DNA from: JAHFPN01 sp963765745
Lineage (GTDB): Bacteria; Pseudomonadota; Alphaproteobacteria; Rhizobiales; Xanthobacteraceae
Direction of reading: 5' to 3'
DNA length: 64,000 nt
NCBI GenBank assembly: GCA_963765745.1
Contig: CAVXXM010000004.1
Location: forward strand, 62,001-126,000
The notes beneath the pieces were generated by a model that was not told where the DNA came from, did not search any database, and was given only the letters and a program-made list of their open reading frames with translations. Shown here one piece after another: positions 46,818-55,776 of the stretch. Made by a program: the position numbers and the translations under genes. Positions within the stretch are counted from its first letter, which is position 1, and each line of letters begins with the position of its first letter.

Positions 46818-48052
46818 TTAAGCGGCAACCAAACGCCGGCCCGGCCTAAGTAGAAGCCACGCCACGATCGAGACGTTCACGAAATTCCACGCCAGCCCGT
46901 TCAGGAACGCGGCCTGATACGAGCCGGTGAGGTCGAAGATGATATCCCGACATCCAGCCGCCGAATGCCATGCCCACCAGCGTCGCCATCAGCACGATGC
47001 CGAGCTTGGTGCCCGCCTCGCGCGGCGGGAAAATATTCGCGCACGATCACCGCGTACATCGGCACCAGCCCGCCCTGGAACAATCCGAACAGGCCCGACA
47101 CGATATAGAGCGACACCAGCCCGTCGAAGAATAGATAAAGAAAAAGCGCGACGCCCTGCAGCGCCGAGCCGATCAAGAGCGTTGCCACACCGCCGATCTT
47201 GTCGGCGATAAAGCCCGACGCGATGCGGCTGATGATGCCGAGCCCAAGCATGAGCGAGAGCATTTCCGCCCCGCGCGCCACGCCGTATCCGAGATCGCCG
47301 CAATAGGCGACGATGTGCACCTGCGGCATCGACATCGCCACGCAGCACGCGACCCCGGCAATGGCGAGCAGCACGAGCAACGTATTCGACGAAATCCCGA
47401 GCCGGTCGAGTGCGCCGGCTGCAAGCGCGCCTGCGGCGGCGGCGCCATGCTGCGAGACGCGTTTCCGCAACAGCAGCGACAGCGGCACCATGGTGACGAC
47501 GCAGAAAATGCCGATCCAGATATGCGTCGGCCGCCAGCCTTGGCTCGCGATCAGATGCTGCACGATCGGCGGCCACACGGCGCCGGCGAGATAGTTTCCA
47601 GCCGACGCCACCGCCACCGCGATCCCGCGCCGTACCACGAACCAGTGCGAAATATCGGCCACCAGCGGTCCAAAGGTCGCCGAGGCGCCGAAGCCGACCA
47701 GCGCGTAGGCCAGCGCGAACTGCCAGATATTCGCCGTGTAGCCGGCGGCGACGTAGCCGATGCCGATGCAAGCCGCGCCGATCATGACGGGAACGACGAT
47801 TCCGAAACGGTCTGCCAGCCGCCCGAGCACCATGCCGCCCAGGCCGAAGCCGATCATGGCAAAGGTAAAGGGCAGCGACGCGTCGGCGCGCAGCACGCCG
47901 AAATCGGCCTGCACCGCCGGCAGCGCCACCACCACCGACCACATGCCGACCGAACCGATGGTGCCCGCCAGCAGCGCGATGCCGAGCCGGAACCATGCGG
48001 CGGAGGAATCCGTCTCGCTGGTGCGGGATAGCGGGTGTGTTGGAGTATTCAC
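46818..48052 (-). pseudogene. MFS transporter, two indels near C-terminus
   Basis: Starts GTG 48052. Eleven clear helices; GRLADRFGIVVPVMIGAA is the loop 2-3 motif of the major facilitator superfamily and SGFIADKIGGVATLLIG its C-half twin. Near 47030 one extra base ends the good frame after REYFP; correcting it and another near 46948 (SGY-IFDLTG) recovers EAGTKLGIVLMATLVGMAFGG, YQAAFLNGLAWNFVNVSIV and the stop at 46818, about 411 codons. Related to oxalate/formate or monocarboxylate-type MFS (OFA-like) proteins. Substrate unknown. Divergent from another MFS gene. Confidence 0.78.
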
Positions 48053-48205
48053 GGCGCGGGACCTTCGTCGGATTCCGGGCGCAAAACAAGCGCGGCGCCA
48101 TGAATCTTACGAATGGCTGCCATCGTGGTCGAGCAGTTGATCCGGCGTCCACTCTCTGAAAGGGTGCCGCGCGCCCCGCCGATTCATTCTCCCTCCGGAA
48201 CCCGC

Positions 48206-49429
48206 ATGGCCTCGAGCCGCGTCTTCTACGGCTGGTACGTCGTCTACGCGATGTGCGTGGTGATGACGACCACCGCCGGGCTCGTGTTCTACAACCTGCC
48301 GGTGCTGCTCGACGCCTTCGTGGTCGAGCGCGCGTTTCCGGTCTCCTTGGCGAGCGCGGCGACCGCGAGCTTTTTCGTGGCCTCGGCGCTCGCCGGCCTC
48401 GCCGCCGGGCAGCTCGTCGATCGCTACGACCCGCGTTACGTGATTATCGTCGCCGCCTGCGGCGGCACGCTGGCGCTCGGCTCGATCGGTTTTCTGCGCG
48501 AGCCGTGGCAGCTCTTCGCTTTCTATATCTTTTTCGGGGCCTGCTACGGCGGCTGCGGATTGATCCCGTCTACTACGATCGTCACGCGCTGGTTCGAGAC
48601 CAGGCGCGCGCTCGCCTTGTCGATCGCCTCGACCGGCCTCTCGCTCGGCGGTGTGGTGTTGACGCCGATTTCGGCCTTCCTGATTCAGAAATACGGACTC
48701 GCCGGGGCAGGGCCGTGGATCGCGCTGGCGTTCTTCGTCGGCGTCGTGCCGGCGACCGTATGGATCGTGCGCTCCAACCCGCGCGCCATGGGCCTCGCGC
48801 CCGACGGCGTCGAGCATCACGAGAGCGTCGCTGCCCAAGCCGCCGCCGCGCCGAGCATCGCCTTCGCCGCCGCCTGGCGCAGCCGCTTCTTCCTTGCGGT
48901 GGCCGGCACCTACATGTTCGCGCTCGGTTCGCAGGTCGGCGGGATCGCGCATATCTATCGGCTCGTGAGTCTGCGTGCCGACGCGGAAACCGCAGCGTTT
49001 TCGGTCGCGGTGCTGGCGACCTCGAGCCTGGTCGGACGCCTCGTCGCAGGCTGGCTCTTGGCGAGCGTCTCCTCGCGCGCGATGGCAATGGGCCTGATCG
49101 CAATCCAAACCGTCGGGCTGGTGCTCCTGGCCTTCGTCGCCGGCAAGTGGCTGATCCTGATTTGCGTGGCGCTCTTCGGCTTCACCGCGGGCAGCATGCT
49201 GATGATGCAGCCGCTGTTGCTTGCCGAAGCCTTCGGCATCCGCGAGTACGGACGTATCTATTCAGTGAGTCTACTGGCGGGTGTTCTCGGCTACGCGATC
49301 GCGCCGACGATCATGGGCCTATTGTTCGATGCGACGGGCGGCTACATGGCACCTTATCTGGCGGTCGCCGGTCTCACGCTCGTGGGCATGGGCATTCTCT
49401 CGCTCTCGGGCCCGGCGCGGCGTGTTTGA
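48206..49429 (+). CDS. MFS transporter
   Basis: 407 residues from ATG 48206 (CTCCCTCCGGAA upstream gives little help, but the N-terminus FYGWYVVYAMC is typical). Twelve helices, loop motif AGQLVDRYDPRYVIIVAA, central loop with RSNPRAMGLAPDG, a signature of monocarboxylate-transporter-like MFS proteins, and SRAMAMGLIAIQTVG. Probably takes up a small organic acid. Divergent from the MFS gene on its left, 153 bases apart; the two are only distantly similar. Confidence 0.88.
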   Translation: MASSRVFYGWYVVYAMCVVMTTTAGLVFYNLPVLLDAFVVERAFPVSLASAATASFFVASALAGLAAGQLVDRYDPRYVIIVAACGGTLALGSIGFLREPWQLFAFYIFFGACYGGCGLIPSTTIVTRWFETRRALALSIASTGLSLGGVVLTPISAFLIQKYGLAGAGPWIALAFFVGVVPATVWIVRSNPRAMGLAPDGVEHHESVAAQAAAAPSIAFAAAWRSRFFLAVAGTYMFALGSQVGGIAHIYRLVSLRADAETAAFSVAVLATSSLVGRLVAGWLLASVSSRAMAMGLIAIQTVGLVLLAFVAGKWLILICVALFGFTAGSMLMMQPLLLAEAFGIREYGRIYSVSLLAGVLGYAIAPTIMGLLFDATGGYMAPYLAVAGLTLVGMGILSLSGPARRV

Positions 49430-49464
49430 CCCGTTCTTCGCCGGACGCGTGCTAGACTGGTGCA

Positions 49465-49992
49465 ATGAAACCAAGCAGCGAACTCTACACTTCCACTGTT
49501 CCGGAACTCATCCGTGGGCTGGAGCGGCTCCTGCATTTCATGGCGGTAGCGCGCAAGCACGCGCGCAAGAATAAGTACGATGCCGGCGTGCTGCTCACCG
49601 CGCGGCTCTATCCGGACATGTATACGTTCATTCAGCAGATCCAGTACGCCTATTTCACCGCCCTCGATTTCACCCGGCAGCTCACCGTCCGCAAGCCGCC
49701 GAAAATGAAATATGACGAGAAGACCTACGAGGACTTGATCGCGAGCATCAAGAAGGTCCTCGTCTATCTGCGCAAGCTCAGGGTGGAGGACTTCGCCGGC
49801 GCGGAGAAGAAGACCGCGGCGCCCTATTTCACCCCCAAGCTGCAATTGCCCGCGCGCGCCCATGCCCGGCTGGTGACGCTGCCCAATTTCTATTTCCATG
49901 TCAGCACGGCCTACGCCATCCTGCGCCATGAAGGTGTGCCGCTCGGCAAGAAGGATTTCATCGGTAGGCTGCCGAAGGGCAGGCGAAAGTAG
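49465..49992 (+). CDS. DUF1993 protein
   Basis: 175 residues, the family length. All-helical, DinB-like four-helix bundle: STVPELIRGLERLLHFMAVARKHA, RLYPDMYTFIQQIQYA, and PNFYFHVSTAYAILRHEGVPLGKKDFIG at the end. His and Asp/Glu residues that could hold a metal are present. Cytosolic, no known activity. Lies 35 bases after the MFS stop. Confidence 0.85.
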   Translation: MKPSSELYTSTVPELIRGLERLLHFMAVARKHARKNKYDAGVLLTARLYPDMYTFIQQIQYAYFTALDFTRQLTVRKPPKMKYDEKTYEDLIASIKKVLVYLRKLRVEDFAGAEKKTAAPYFTPKLQLPARAHARLVTLPNFYFHVSTAYAILRHEGVPLGKKDFIGRLPKGRRK

Positions 49993-50126
49993 GAAAATTC
50001 ACGCTCTCGCCAAGAAGATTTCACGCTCAATTCACGTTCCCGCACCGCTTCAATTCACACGCCTCCGGCATGGATCGCCCATCGCAAGCGGTTCCGCACC
50101 TGCGGGACCCAACGATGGAGGCAGAC

Positions 50127-50564
50127 ATGCAGACCATTTCTTTCCGTCAATTGGGCGCCGTCGTCGCGACGATTGCGCTCGCCCTCGCCGTCGTTTCGAT
50201 TCCCTACGTCGTGCGCAGCCAGCGGATCACGAGCCTTCCGGAGCCGAACGCGGTTGTGGCCGCGGCTCCGGCGGCAGCCCTGCCTGCGCCCGCCGCGCGC
50301 GGCCCGACCGATATCGGCGGCGTGGACTTCGCCTCCGGATTCCTGGTCTATGACTGGGAGGAGCCGATTGCAGTTGTGGCGGCGGCGCCGGCGCCAACCC
50401 TGCCTGCGCCGGCCGAGCGTGGTCTGACCGACACCGGCGACTTCGCTTTCGGTTTCCTGGTCTATGACTGGGATCCACGGGTGCCGGGCGGCATTCCGGG
50501 CTTCGACCGGTGGATTCCGGCGGCGCAGCCGAATGCGCCATTGAGCCACGCCGAAGTCCAGTAA
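50127..50564 (+). CDS. Membrane-anchored protein with internal tandem repeat
   Basis: 145 residues from ATG 50127 (GGAGG upstream). One N-terminal helix (GAVVATIALALAVVSIPYVV) then an exported Ala/Pro-rich part. Two near-identical units of about 35-40 residues follow each other: AVVAAAPAAALPAPAARGPTD...FASGFLVYDWEEP and AVVAAAPAPTLPAPAERGLTD...FAFGFLVYDWDP. The repeat is evident at DNA level too (about 50250-50357 and 50370-50472). No family recognised; may be a cell-wall or periplasmic spacer protein. Confidence 0.6.
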   Translation: MQTISFRQLGAVVATIALALAVVSIPYVVRSQRITSLPEPNAVVAAAPAAALPAPAARGPTDIGGVDFASGFLVYDWEEPIAVVAAAPAPTLPAPAERGLTDTGDFAFGFLVYDWDPRVPGGIPGFDRWIPAAQPNAPLSHAEVQ

Positions 50565-50575
50565 GGCGCGGCGCT

Positions 50576-50746
50576 ATGGAAGATATTCTGGGCGCCATCG
50601 CCTTCTTCGCGCTGATCGCGGCGCAATTCGCTGCCGTGATCGCCGTGAATCGGATGCGGGTCAGCGAAGAAAACGCGGAACAGCCCGAGCGCCGCCCCGA
50701 GATTAAGGCCGATCCTCGTACCCGGCACCTCTGGCTTTCAAGCTGA
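50576..50746 (+). CDS. Very small membrane protein
   Basis: 56 residues starting 11 bases after the repeat protein. One helix (ILGAIAFFALIAAQFAAVIAV) and a hydrophilic tail with RMRVSEENAEQPERRPE. No family; the close spacing and clean helix make it believable. Confidence 0.45.
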   Translation: MEDILGAIAFFALIAAQFAAVIAVNRMRVSEENAEQPERRPEIKADPRTRHLWLSS

Positions 50747-50781
50747 CGTAGCGGCGGCGCGGACATCCTCGACCTCCCTGG

Positions 50782-50813
50782 CCCTCTCCCTCGGCGGAGA
50801 GGGTCCTTTTTCT
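50782..50813 (+). terminator. Terminator hairpin CCCTCTCC/GGAGAGGG plus T-tract
   Basis: CCCTCTCC (50782-50789) pairs with GGAGAGGG (50796-50803), then TCCTTTTTC. A second similar hairpin, CACCTCTCC/GGAGAGGTG, stands at 50837-50860. Confidence 0.6.
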
Positions 50814-50912
50814 TGACAGCGGGCCCGCTCTCCATTCACCTCTCCCGGATCGGAGAGGTGATAAAGCGGGCGCGCCCGCCGGATTGCCCCCAAGAGCCCG
50901 AAAGGATCGATC

Positions 50913-51209
50913 ATGGCCGTGGACGGAAGCTGGAACATCAGAATGGAAACCCCGCTCGGCGAGCGTGGCTCGGAAGTAACGCTCAAGGCCGAGGGCGCAA
51001 CGCTCACCGGCACCGCGTCGGCCGAGGGCAATTCGACCGCGATCTTCGACGGCACCGTGGACGGCAACCAGGTGGCCTGGAAGGTCAAGATCTCGAACCC
51101 GATGCCGCTCACGCTCACGTTCAGCGGCGGGATCGACGGCGACAAGATCGAAGGCACGGTCGATTCCGGCGCGTTCGGTTCCTGGCCGTTCGCGGGCAAG
51201 CGGGCCTAG
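50913..51209 (+). CDS. Small beta-rich hypothetical protein
   Basis: 98 residues, no signal peptide. Alternating strands with Gly turns: GSWNIRMETPLGERGSEVTL, TLTGTASAEGNSTAIFDGTV, WKVKISNPMPLTLTFSGGI, KIEGTVDSGAFGSWPFAG. It has the look of a small lipocalin-like or beta-barrel fold, with the pattern of a conserved hypothetical in Hyphomicrobiales. GAAAGGATC precedes ATG. Nineteen bases before the amidohydrolase. Confidence 0.65.
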   Translation: MAVDGSWNIRMETPLGERGSEVTLKAEGATLTGTASAEGNSTAIFDGTVDGNQVAWKVKISNPMPLTLTFSGGIDGDKIEGTVDSGAFGSWPFAGKRA

Positions 51210-51228
51210 GCGCGCATCACGCCGCGCC

Positions 51229-52195
51229 ATGTTCAAAAAACCCAACTGCCCCGTCGTCACGCTCGAGGACCATTATTGGGACGAGGAGCTGGTCGCGACC
51301 TATTCACCGGCGGACCGCTTCGGCCCGCCCGATTTGCACAAGCGCCTCTACGATCTCGGCGAGCTGCGCATCAAGGAGATGGACGAGGCCGGCATCGACT
51401 ACCAGATCATTTCGCACGCCGCGCCTTCGACGCAGAATCTCAGCCAGTGACAGCGGGGTAGCGCTCAGCCGCCGCGTCAATGACCGTCTCGCCGCCGCCT
51501 GCCGCGCGCACGAAAAGCGCCTCGGCGGCTTCGCGGTGCTTCCTACCGGCGATCCAATCGCCGCTGCCGACGAGCTCGCCCGCGCGGTCGAGCAGCTCGG
51601 CTTTAAGGGCGCGATGATCAGCGTCATGGCCGGCGGCCAGTTCATCGACGGCCAGCGCTATTGGCCGATCTTCGCGCGCGCCGAGGCGCTCGACGTGCCG
51701 ATCTATCTGCACCCAACGGCGCCGCACCCGGGGGTGACCGAAATTTATTACAAGGACTACGTCGCCGACTATCCGGGCATTACGCGCGCCGCCTGGGGCT
51801 ATGGGGTCGAGACCGCGACCCAGGCCGTCCGCCTCGTGCTCTCCGGCGTGTTCGAGAAGCACCCGCGGCTGAAGATCATCCTCGGCCATCTCGGCGAGAT
51901 GGTGCCGTTCTTCGTCTGGCGCATCGATCAATCGCTGGCGCGGCCGGGTGGCAAGGCGATCCAGTTTCGCGATATTTTCTGCCGTCATTTCTGGATCACC
52001 ACAAGCGGCTTTTTCTCGAACCCGGCGCTGTTGAACAGCATGATGGAGATGGGGGTGGACCGGATTATGTTTTCGGTCGACTGGCCGTTCGTGGCGAATC
52101 CGCCGGCGGTGCGCTGGATGGAAACGGCCCCGATCTCCGACGAGGACAAGGCCAAGATCCTCTCGGGCAACGCCAAACGGCTGATGCGCCTCTGA
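51229..52195 (+). CDS. Amidohydrolase 2 family (ACMSD-like), one-base frameshift
   Basis: The first frame runs MFKKPNCPVVTLEDHYWDEEL to NLSQ and stops at 51450; one extra base near 51437 is all that separates it from DSGVALSRRVNDRLAAACRAH and the rest of the protein to 52195 (about 321 codons). TIM-barrel amidohydrolase: VTLEDHYWD (metal-site region; HxH reduced to one His), IYLHPTAPHPG, LKIILGHLGEMVPFF with the metal His, and the late metal Asp in IMFSVDWPF. Members decarboxylate or hydrate aromatic ring-cleavage acids such as 2-amino-3-carboxymuconate semialdehyde or gamma-resorcylate. Substrate unknown. Confidence 0.82.
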
Positions 52196-52298
52196 CTTTC
52201 GCTTGGCCCGATTGTTCGTAAGTCCAGTTGACTCGGCGCTCATCCGGAAGCGATGCTTGCCGGGTTCGTCCCAAGGTGGGCTGAAAAGGGGAGAAGAC

Positions 52299-52493
52299 AT
52301 GAAGAAACTGAGTTTGGCCGCAGCGCTTTCGGCCGCACTGGTCATGAGCACGTTTACGGCGCAACCCGCGCGCGCCGACGGCGGCATCATCCTGGCCGTC
52401 GTCGCGGTGACGGCATTCGTGCTGCTCACCAAGAAGCATGCGGCTCCGCCGGCTCGCGCTGCGAAGCCCCGCCGGGCCAAGAAAGCGAAGTAA
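52299..52493 (+). CDS. Small secreted basic protein
   Basis: 64 residues. Signal peptide MKKLSLAAALSAALVMSTFTAQPARA, then a hydrophobic stretch (GGIILAVVAVTAFVLLT) and a Lys/Arg-rich tail (KKHAAPPARAAKPRRAKKAK). GGGGAGAA upstream of ATG. Unknown function. Confidence 0.5.
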   Translation: MKKLSLAAALSAALVMSTFTAQPARADGGIILAVVAVTAFVLLTKKHAAPPARAAKPRRAKKAK

Positions 52494-52636
52494 GCCGCGA
52501 CGCGACGCCGCTTGCGCGTCGCGCAGGCAGCCGATCTAAGACGGGCGCCGTGCTACCCGCGCGGCGCTCGTTCGCTTTCGGAGCGCGTCCCCTCGATTGT
52601 GCGTGCACGGGGCGCTTGGTACGTTCCGCCGCAATC

Positions 52637-52712
52637 GGGCCCGTAGCTCAATGGTTAGAGCCGGCCGCTCATAACGGCCTGGTTGGAGGTTCGAGTCCTC
52701 CCGGGCCCACCA
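52637..52712 (+). tRNA. tRNA with CAU anticodon (Met or Ile2)
   Basis: A full cloverleaf of 76 bases: acceptor GGGCCCG with CGGGCCC, D arm GCTC-AATGGTTA-GAGC, anticodon arm GGCCG-CTCATAA-CGGCC with CAT at 52670-52672, T arm GGAGG-TTCGAGT-CCTCC, and encoded CCA. CAU can be elongator tRNA-Met or the lysidine-modified tRNA-Ile2; the body sequence reminds me more of alphaproteobacterial Ile2, but this needs a model search. A decayed copy of its 3' half occurs at 53.2 kb, so it served as an integration site. Confidence 0.93.
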
Positions 52713-52718
52713 ATTGCT

Positions 52719-52982
52719 TCAATGGCTTGCGGCGCGCCCTTGAAATGCGACACCTACCCGATCTTTGGCCTTCCAAGCGATCCGGCAAAGGCATCTTAAG
52801 TTTTCAACCGGGATCTTTAGAAAAAACTCCTGCGGGAGGCTGTCGGTGCTATCGACTTGCAGGCACGCGCCGCCGGCCGAAAGATCTCTGACGATGCAAT
52901 CGACTGAGCTCAGCTGACGGCCGAAGACGATTTTTCCGAATTCTAGCGTACGAATCCGCTGTTCGCGCCTGCGGTCGCTCAC
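52719..52982 (-). CDS. Single-domain PilZ protein
   Basis: 87 residues from GTG 52982, supported by GGGAG eight bases upstream; a TTG at 53072 would add 30 residues. PilZ c-di-GMP motif: SDRRREQRIRT (RxxxR) at the N-terminus and VRDLSAGGACLQV (D/NxSxxG) about 25 residues later, then a beta barrel (FFLKIP, CRIAWKAKDRVGVAF). Binds c-di-GMP and relays it to an unknown partner. Sits between the tRNA and its decayed copy, so it may be cargo of the former element. Confidence 0.78.
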   Translation of the reverse strand: MSDRRREQRIRTLEFGKIVFGRQLSSVDCIVRDLSAGGACLQVDSTDSLPQEFFLKIPVENLRCLCRIAWKAKDRVGVAFQGRAASH

Positions 52983-53189
52983 TTGCAAACTCCCATGACT
53001 GTTGAGGCCGATCCTAGTCCCAACAAGTTCCGGAGAAATAAATTCAACCTCTCCTAAATCCGCGATTCCCAATTTGGAACACGAGCGACCACGATTGGCT
53101 CATGAAACACCGGCACCGAACGTGAACAAACGTGGTCAGGCGACGTCGGAAAGGCCTAATTTTTACTGGATTTCCCGACGAGCAAGTCT

Positions 53190-53236
53190 CGCCCACAACA
53201 GCCTGATTGGCAGTTCGAGTTCACCCGAACCCACCA
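53190..53236 (+). pseudogene. Decayed tRNA 3' half, probable attachment-site remnant
   Basis: From the anticodon loop to CCA, 53190-53236 (CGCCCACAACAGCCTGATTGG and GTTCGAGT...CCCACCA) matches the tRNA at 52637-52712 with roughly one difference in five. The T-loop TTCGAGT and the CCCACCA end are identical. A partial tRNA 3' copy in the same orientation is the usual mark left by an element that integrates into a tRNA gene. Confidence 0.65.
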
Positions 53237-53277
53237 GCATCATGCAGCTTCTCTACCTGCTTCGCCCCGTCCCGCTG

Positions 53278-55485
53278 CTAGGAGGATCCGCTCCGGCCTA
53301 TATTTAGGACCGATGGCAACTCATCTCTCCGTGCGATGAGGTCATCAATTCGCGTGAGCAGTTCAGGCAGCGATAAGGGCATTAATCCGCGAAGCTTATG
53401 CTGTTTCTTGAATTTCGTGACGTGGTCATCAAGAATTCGGAGAATCAACACTGACCGGTTGGAAAGCTCCCGTAAGCGTTCTCGAACTCGGACGGCATTT
53501 TCCGACAAGAGGTGCGATCGCAATTCCGGCGTCAATTCCTTTCTGCGAATAATGCTTATCCAAGTAATTGCCTTGAGTGCGGCCTCGGCCGTCGCATCGC
53601 TATTGGCCAGTCTTTCCACTGCTGGGGCAAGCGGATCACCCGCGATACTGTCCGCCAATTCGCGACGAAGTGTTTCGCGAGCGCCGATTTCGTGAATCTT
53701 CGAAAGAGGCAGGTCGATGCTTGCAGTAAGTCGTTCAGGATCTGCTTCTAGAATTGCCTCGGCTAGATGTTGCTCGCTCTCAAGTTCAGAGATCAACGCC
53801 TCGATGGAGCGTTCATCGAATCTAGATTTCAGATCGTTCGAAAGAGCTCGCAATTCGTTCATCGAGGAAGCAAGTGAGCCCATGACTTCGAGTTGGGCGG
53901 CTTCCAATAGGATCAGGCGATCAAACACGCGTCGGCCGTGTGCAACAGTGATAAAATGGCTTTTGATCCGTTGGATTGTTCGCGACGCCGCCGCGATGTC
54001 ATCGAATGGCGTTTCGAGCCCGGCCCACTCCGGTCCAAACATCTGGTGGTAGCTGGCGTTGGTACAGAATCGGCGAACCGCGCGAAGGTGAAATATTAGC
54101 GATTCTAGATCTTCCCGTATCCGCGCACTTTGAGGATCAAAGCCGAGTCGCGTGATCAGCTCGCGCGCAGTCGTGCCCGCGGCAGCGAACTCTGTTCGCG
54201 CTCTCCGAATTGTGCTGCCGGAGAAATGCGCCACAGCTGATTCAAGTTCTTCAGGCGAAGATCGGAAATCCGGGGAGTAACCGGAGAGTCGCTCCCGCCA
54301 TTCCGCATCGACGGAGACGAGCTCGGACCATCTTTCGTAAGCTCTATGGAATGCATCTGCGCCACCCGAGGAGCTCCATCTAAAATAGTTGCGATGGGAC
54401 GAGGGTAGGCGTGCCGCAACGATGGCCGCGAGGGCGACTGCATCCAAACCGCTCGCAGGAAACGAGCGGTCGAATTCGAGTAAGCCTAGGGCGGTGGTGG
54501 CACTCTCAACAACCGAGATAAGCGTGCGTGCATCTTCGCTTTTTTTCACTGCTTCGGAGAAGGCCTGGGCCGGCAACAGCTGGACATACTCGCTCTTGGC
54601 AGCGATTGCGGCAATATTAGACGCGCACACTAGCGCCTCGTCGGAAGCAGAGGAAAGCTCGGGTGTGAAGTTCAACTCCTCCATTACCTTGAGAAGCTTT
54701 CGATATTGTCCAAGCAAGACGCCGAAACGAACGGAATCGACTTCGTTCAAAGTCTTGACGAGATGACCCGGGGGAGTTTCGTCGGGGAGGTCTTTGTCGG
54801 CGGCGATCATTTGTTCAAGATCTTGAACCGAGTTCACGCCGAAATTTCCAGCCTCCTCAACGATGGACAAGACCTTGGTCACAACTCTTCGCAGCTCTTG
54901 CAGGCTATCCTCGGACTCGCGAATCGGGCGATTAGTGACGCCGACCTGCGAGGGTGAAGATGGGGAACTTGTAACGTCTGCGAACTGTTCAAGAAAAGAT
55001 TGCATCGCGTCTGCTAGAGCTCTCAGCTTCCGGCAGGCAAGCATTGCTTCGTCAGTGCTCTTGATCAAACTATCCGAAGCCAGCTCTCTTCCGAGATCAT
55101 CAAGTGCGTGTTCAATATCCGCCTTCGCACGCGTCGCGCGCCGAACGAGCGTGAGCGGTGCCTGGCCGTGGTCAGCTTCGGTTTCAGGAGCGGATACACA
55201 AGCGGAGAGTTCGAGTAGCCCTTCATCAGTCTCGCTGTAAGCAGGCTCTCGTGCTGCAGCTTGGTGCGGCGCGAACGTCTTGCGCAGTCTTGCCGTCTGA
55301 GCGTGAATATCCAGCGACGGAGGGATCGGTTGTGTTGTCGGCGATTCGTCCTGGGTACAAACTTGGGTGGCCGAAGCCTCCCGAGCGAAACTCGGAGTGC
55401 CCATTGCAGTAGAATCATCCGATCGCTGCGGTTCGATCAAATCGACCGCTTCAATCCGCCCTTTTGTCTGTAACACACGGGTCAT
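53278..55485 (-). CDS. Large helical protein, possible remnant of an SF1 helicase
   Basis: 735 residues from ATG 55485; codon use and base composition differ from the core genes. Predicted almost wholly helical, many heptad-like stretches, no Walker A or B. The last 250 residues (FHLRAVRRFCTNASYHQMFGPEWAGLETPFDDIAAASRTI and later LLTRIDDLIARRDELPS) resemble the helical insertion of Dna2/NAM7-type SF1 helicases, which would normally run on into the second RecA domain; here the frame stops just before the decayed tRNA copy. It may be a truncated island gene or a stand-alone coiled-coil protein. The helicase idea is an eye-based guess. Confidence 0.5.
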   Translation of the reverse strand: MTRVLQTKGRIEAVDLIEPQRSDDSTAMGTPSFAREASATQVCTQDESPTTQPIPPSLDIHAQTARLRKTFAPHQAAAREPAYSETDEGLLELSACVSAPETEADHGQAPLTLVRRATRAKADIEHALDDLGRELASDSLIKSTDEAMLACRKLRALADAMQSFLEQFADVTSSPSSPSQVGVTNRPIRESEDSLQELRRVVTKVLSIVEEAGNFGVNSVQDLEQMIAADKDLPDETPPGHLVKTLNEVDSVRFGVLLGQYRKLLKVMEELNFTPELSSASDEALVCASNIAAIAAKSEYVQLLPAQAFSEAVKKSEDARTLISVVESATTALGLLEFDRSFPASGLDAVALAAIVAARLPSSHRNYFRWSSSGGADAFHRAYERWSELVSVDAEWRERLSGYSPDFRSSPEELESAVAHFSGSTIRRARTEFAAAGTTARELITRLGFDPQSARIREDLESLIFHLRAVRRFCTNASYHQMFGPEWAGLETPFDDIAAASRTIQRIKSHFITVAHGRRVFDRLILLEAAQLEVMGSLASSMNELRALSNDLKSRFDERSIEALISELESEQHLAEAILEADPERLTASIDLPLSKIHEIGARETLRRELADSIAGDPLAPAVERLANSDATAEAALKAITWISIIRRKELTPELRSHLLSENAVRVRERLRELSNRSVLILRILDDHVTKFKKQHKLRGLMPLSLPELLTRIDDLIARRDELPSVLNIGRSGSS

Positions 55486-55680
55486 CGTACACTTCCACTT
55501 CCCGTAATCTCTCTCCTGCGCAGAACCTCTGCGGCGCACACCCATCTGCGTGCACCCATCTGCACTAGCATTATCAAGGAAACGTCAACGGACGATTGTG
55601 CTAATCGCCGAGTAAGTGCTGCCGGTGCAAACTGATTTTAAGAGATAACGAGAAGCTAACCACGCCTATCCGCGAATTGC

Positions 55681-55732
55681 AGGAACCCGTACCCGATTAC
55701 CCGGGTGATGCCGCCGATCGGACGGGGTTCCT
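55681..55732. promoter_or_regulatory. Nested inverted repeat upstream of receiver gene
   Basis: AGGAACCCGT (55681-55690) with ACGGGGTTCCT (55722-55732), enclosing ACCCG...CGGGT. It lies about 45 bases upstream of the receiver-protein start and could be an operator or transcript leader hairpin. Confidence 0.3.
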
Positions 55733-55776
55733 GGCCGGGACTAACTGAACACCGGTGCCGAGGAATGATCTAAACA

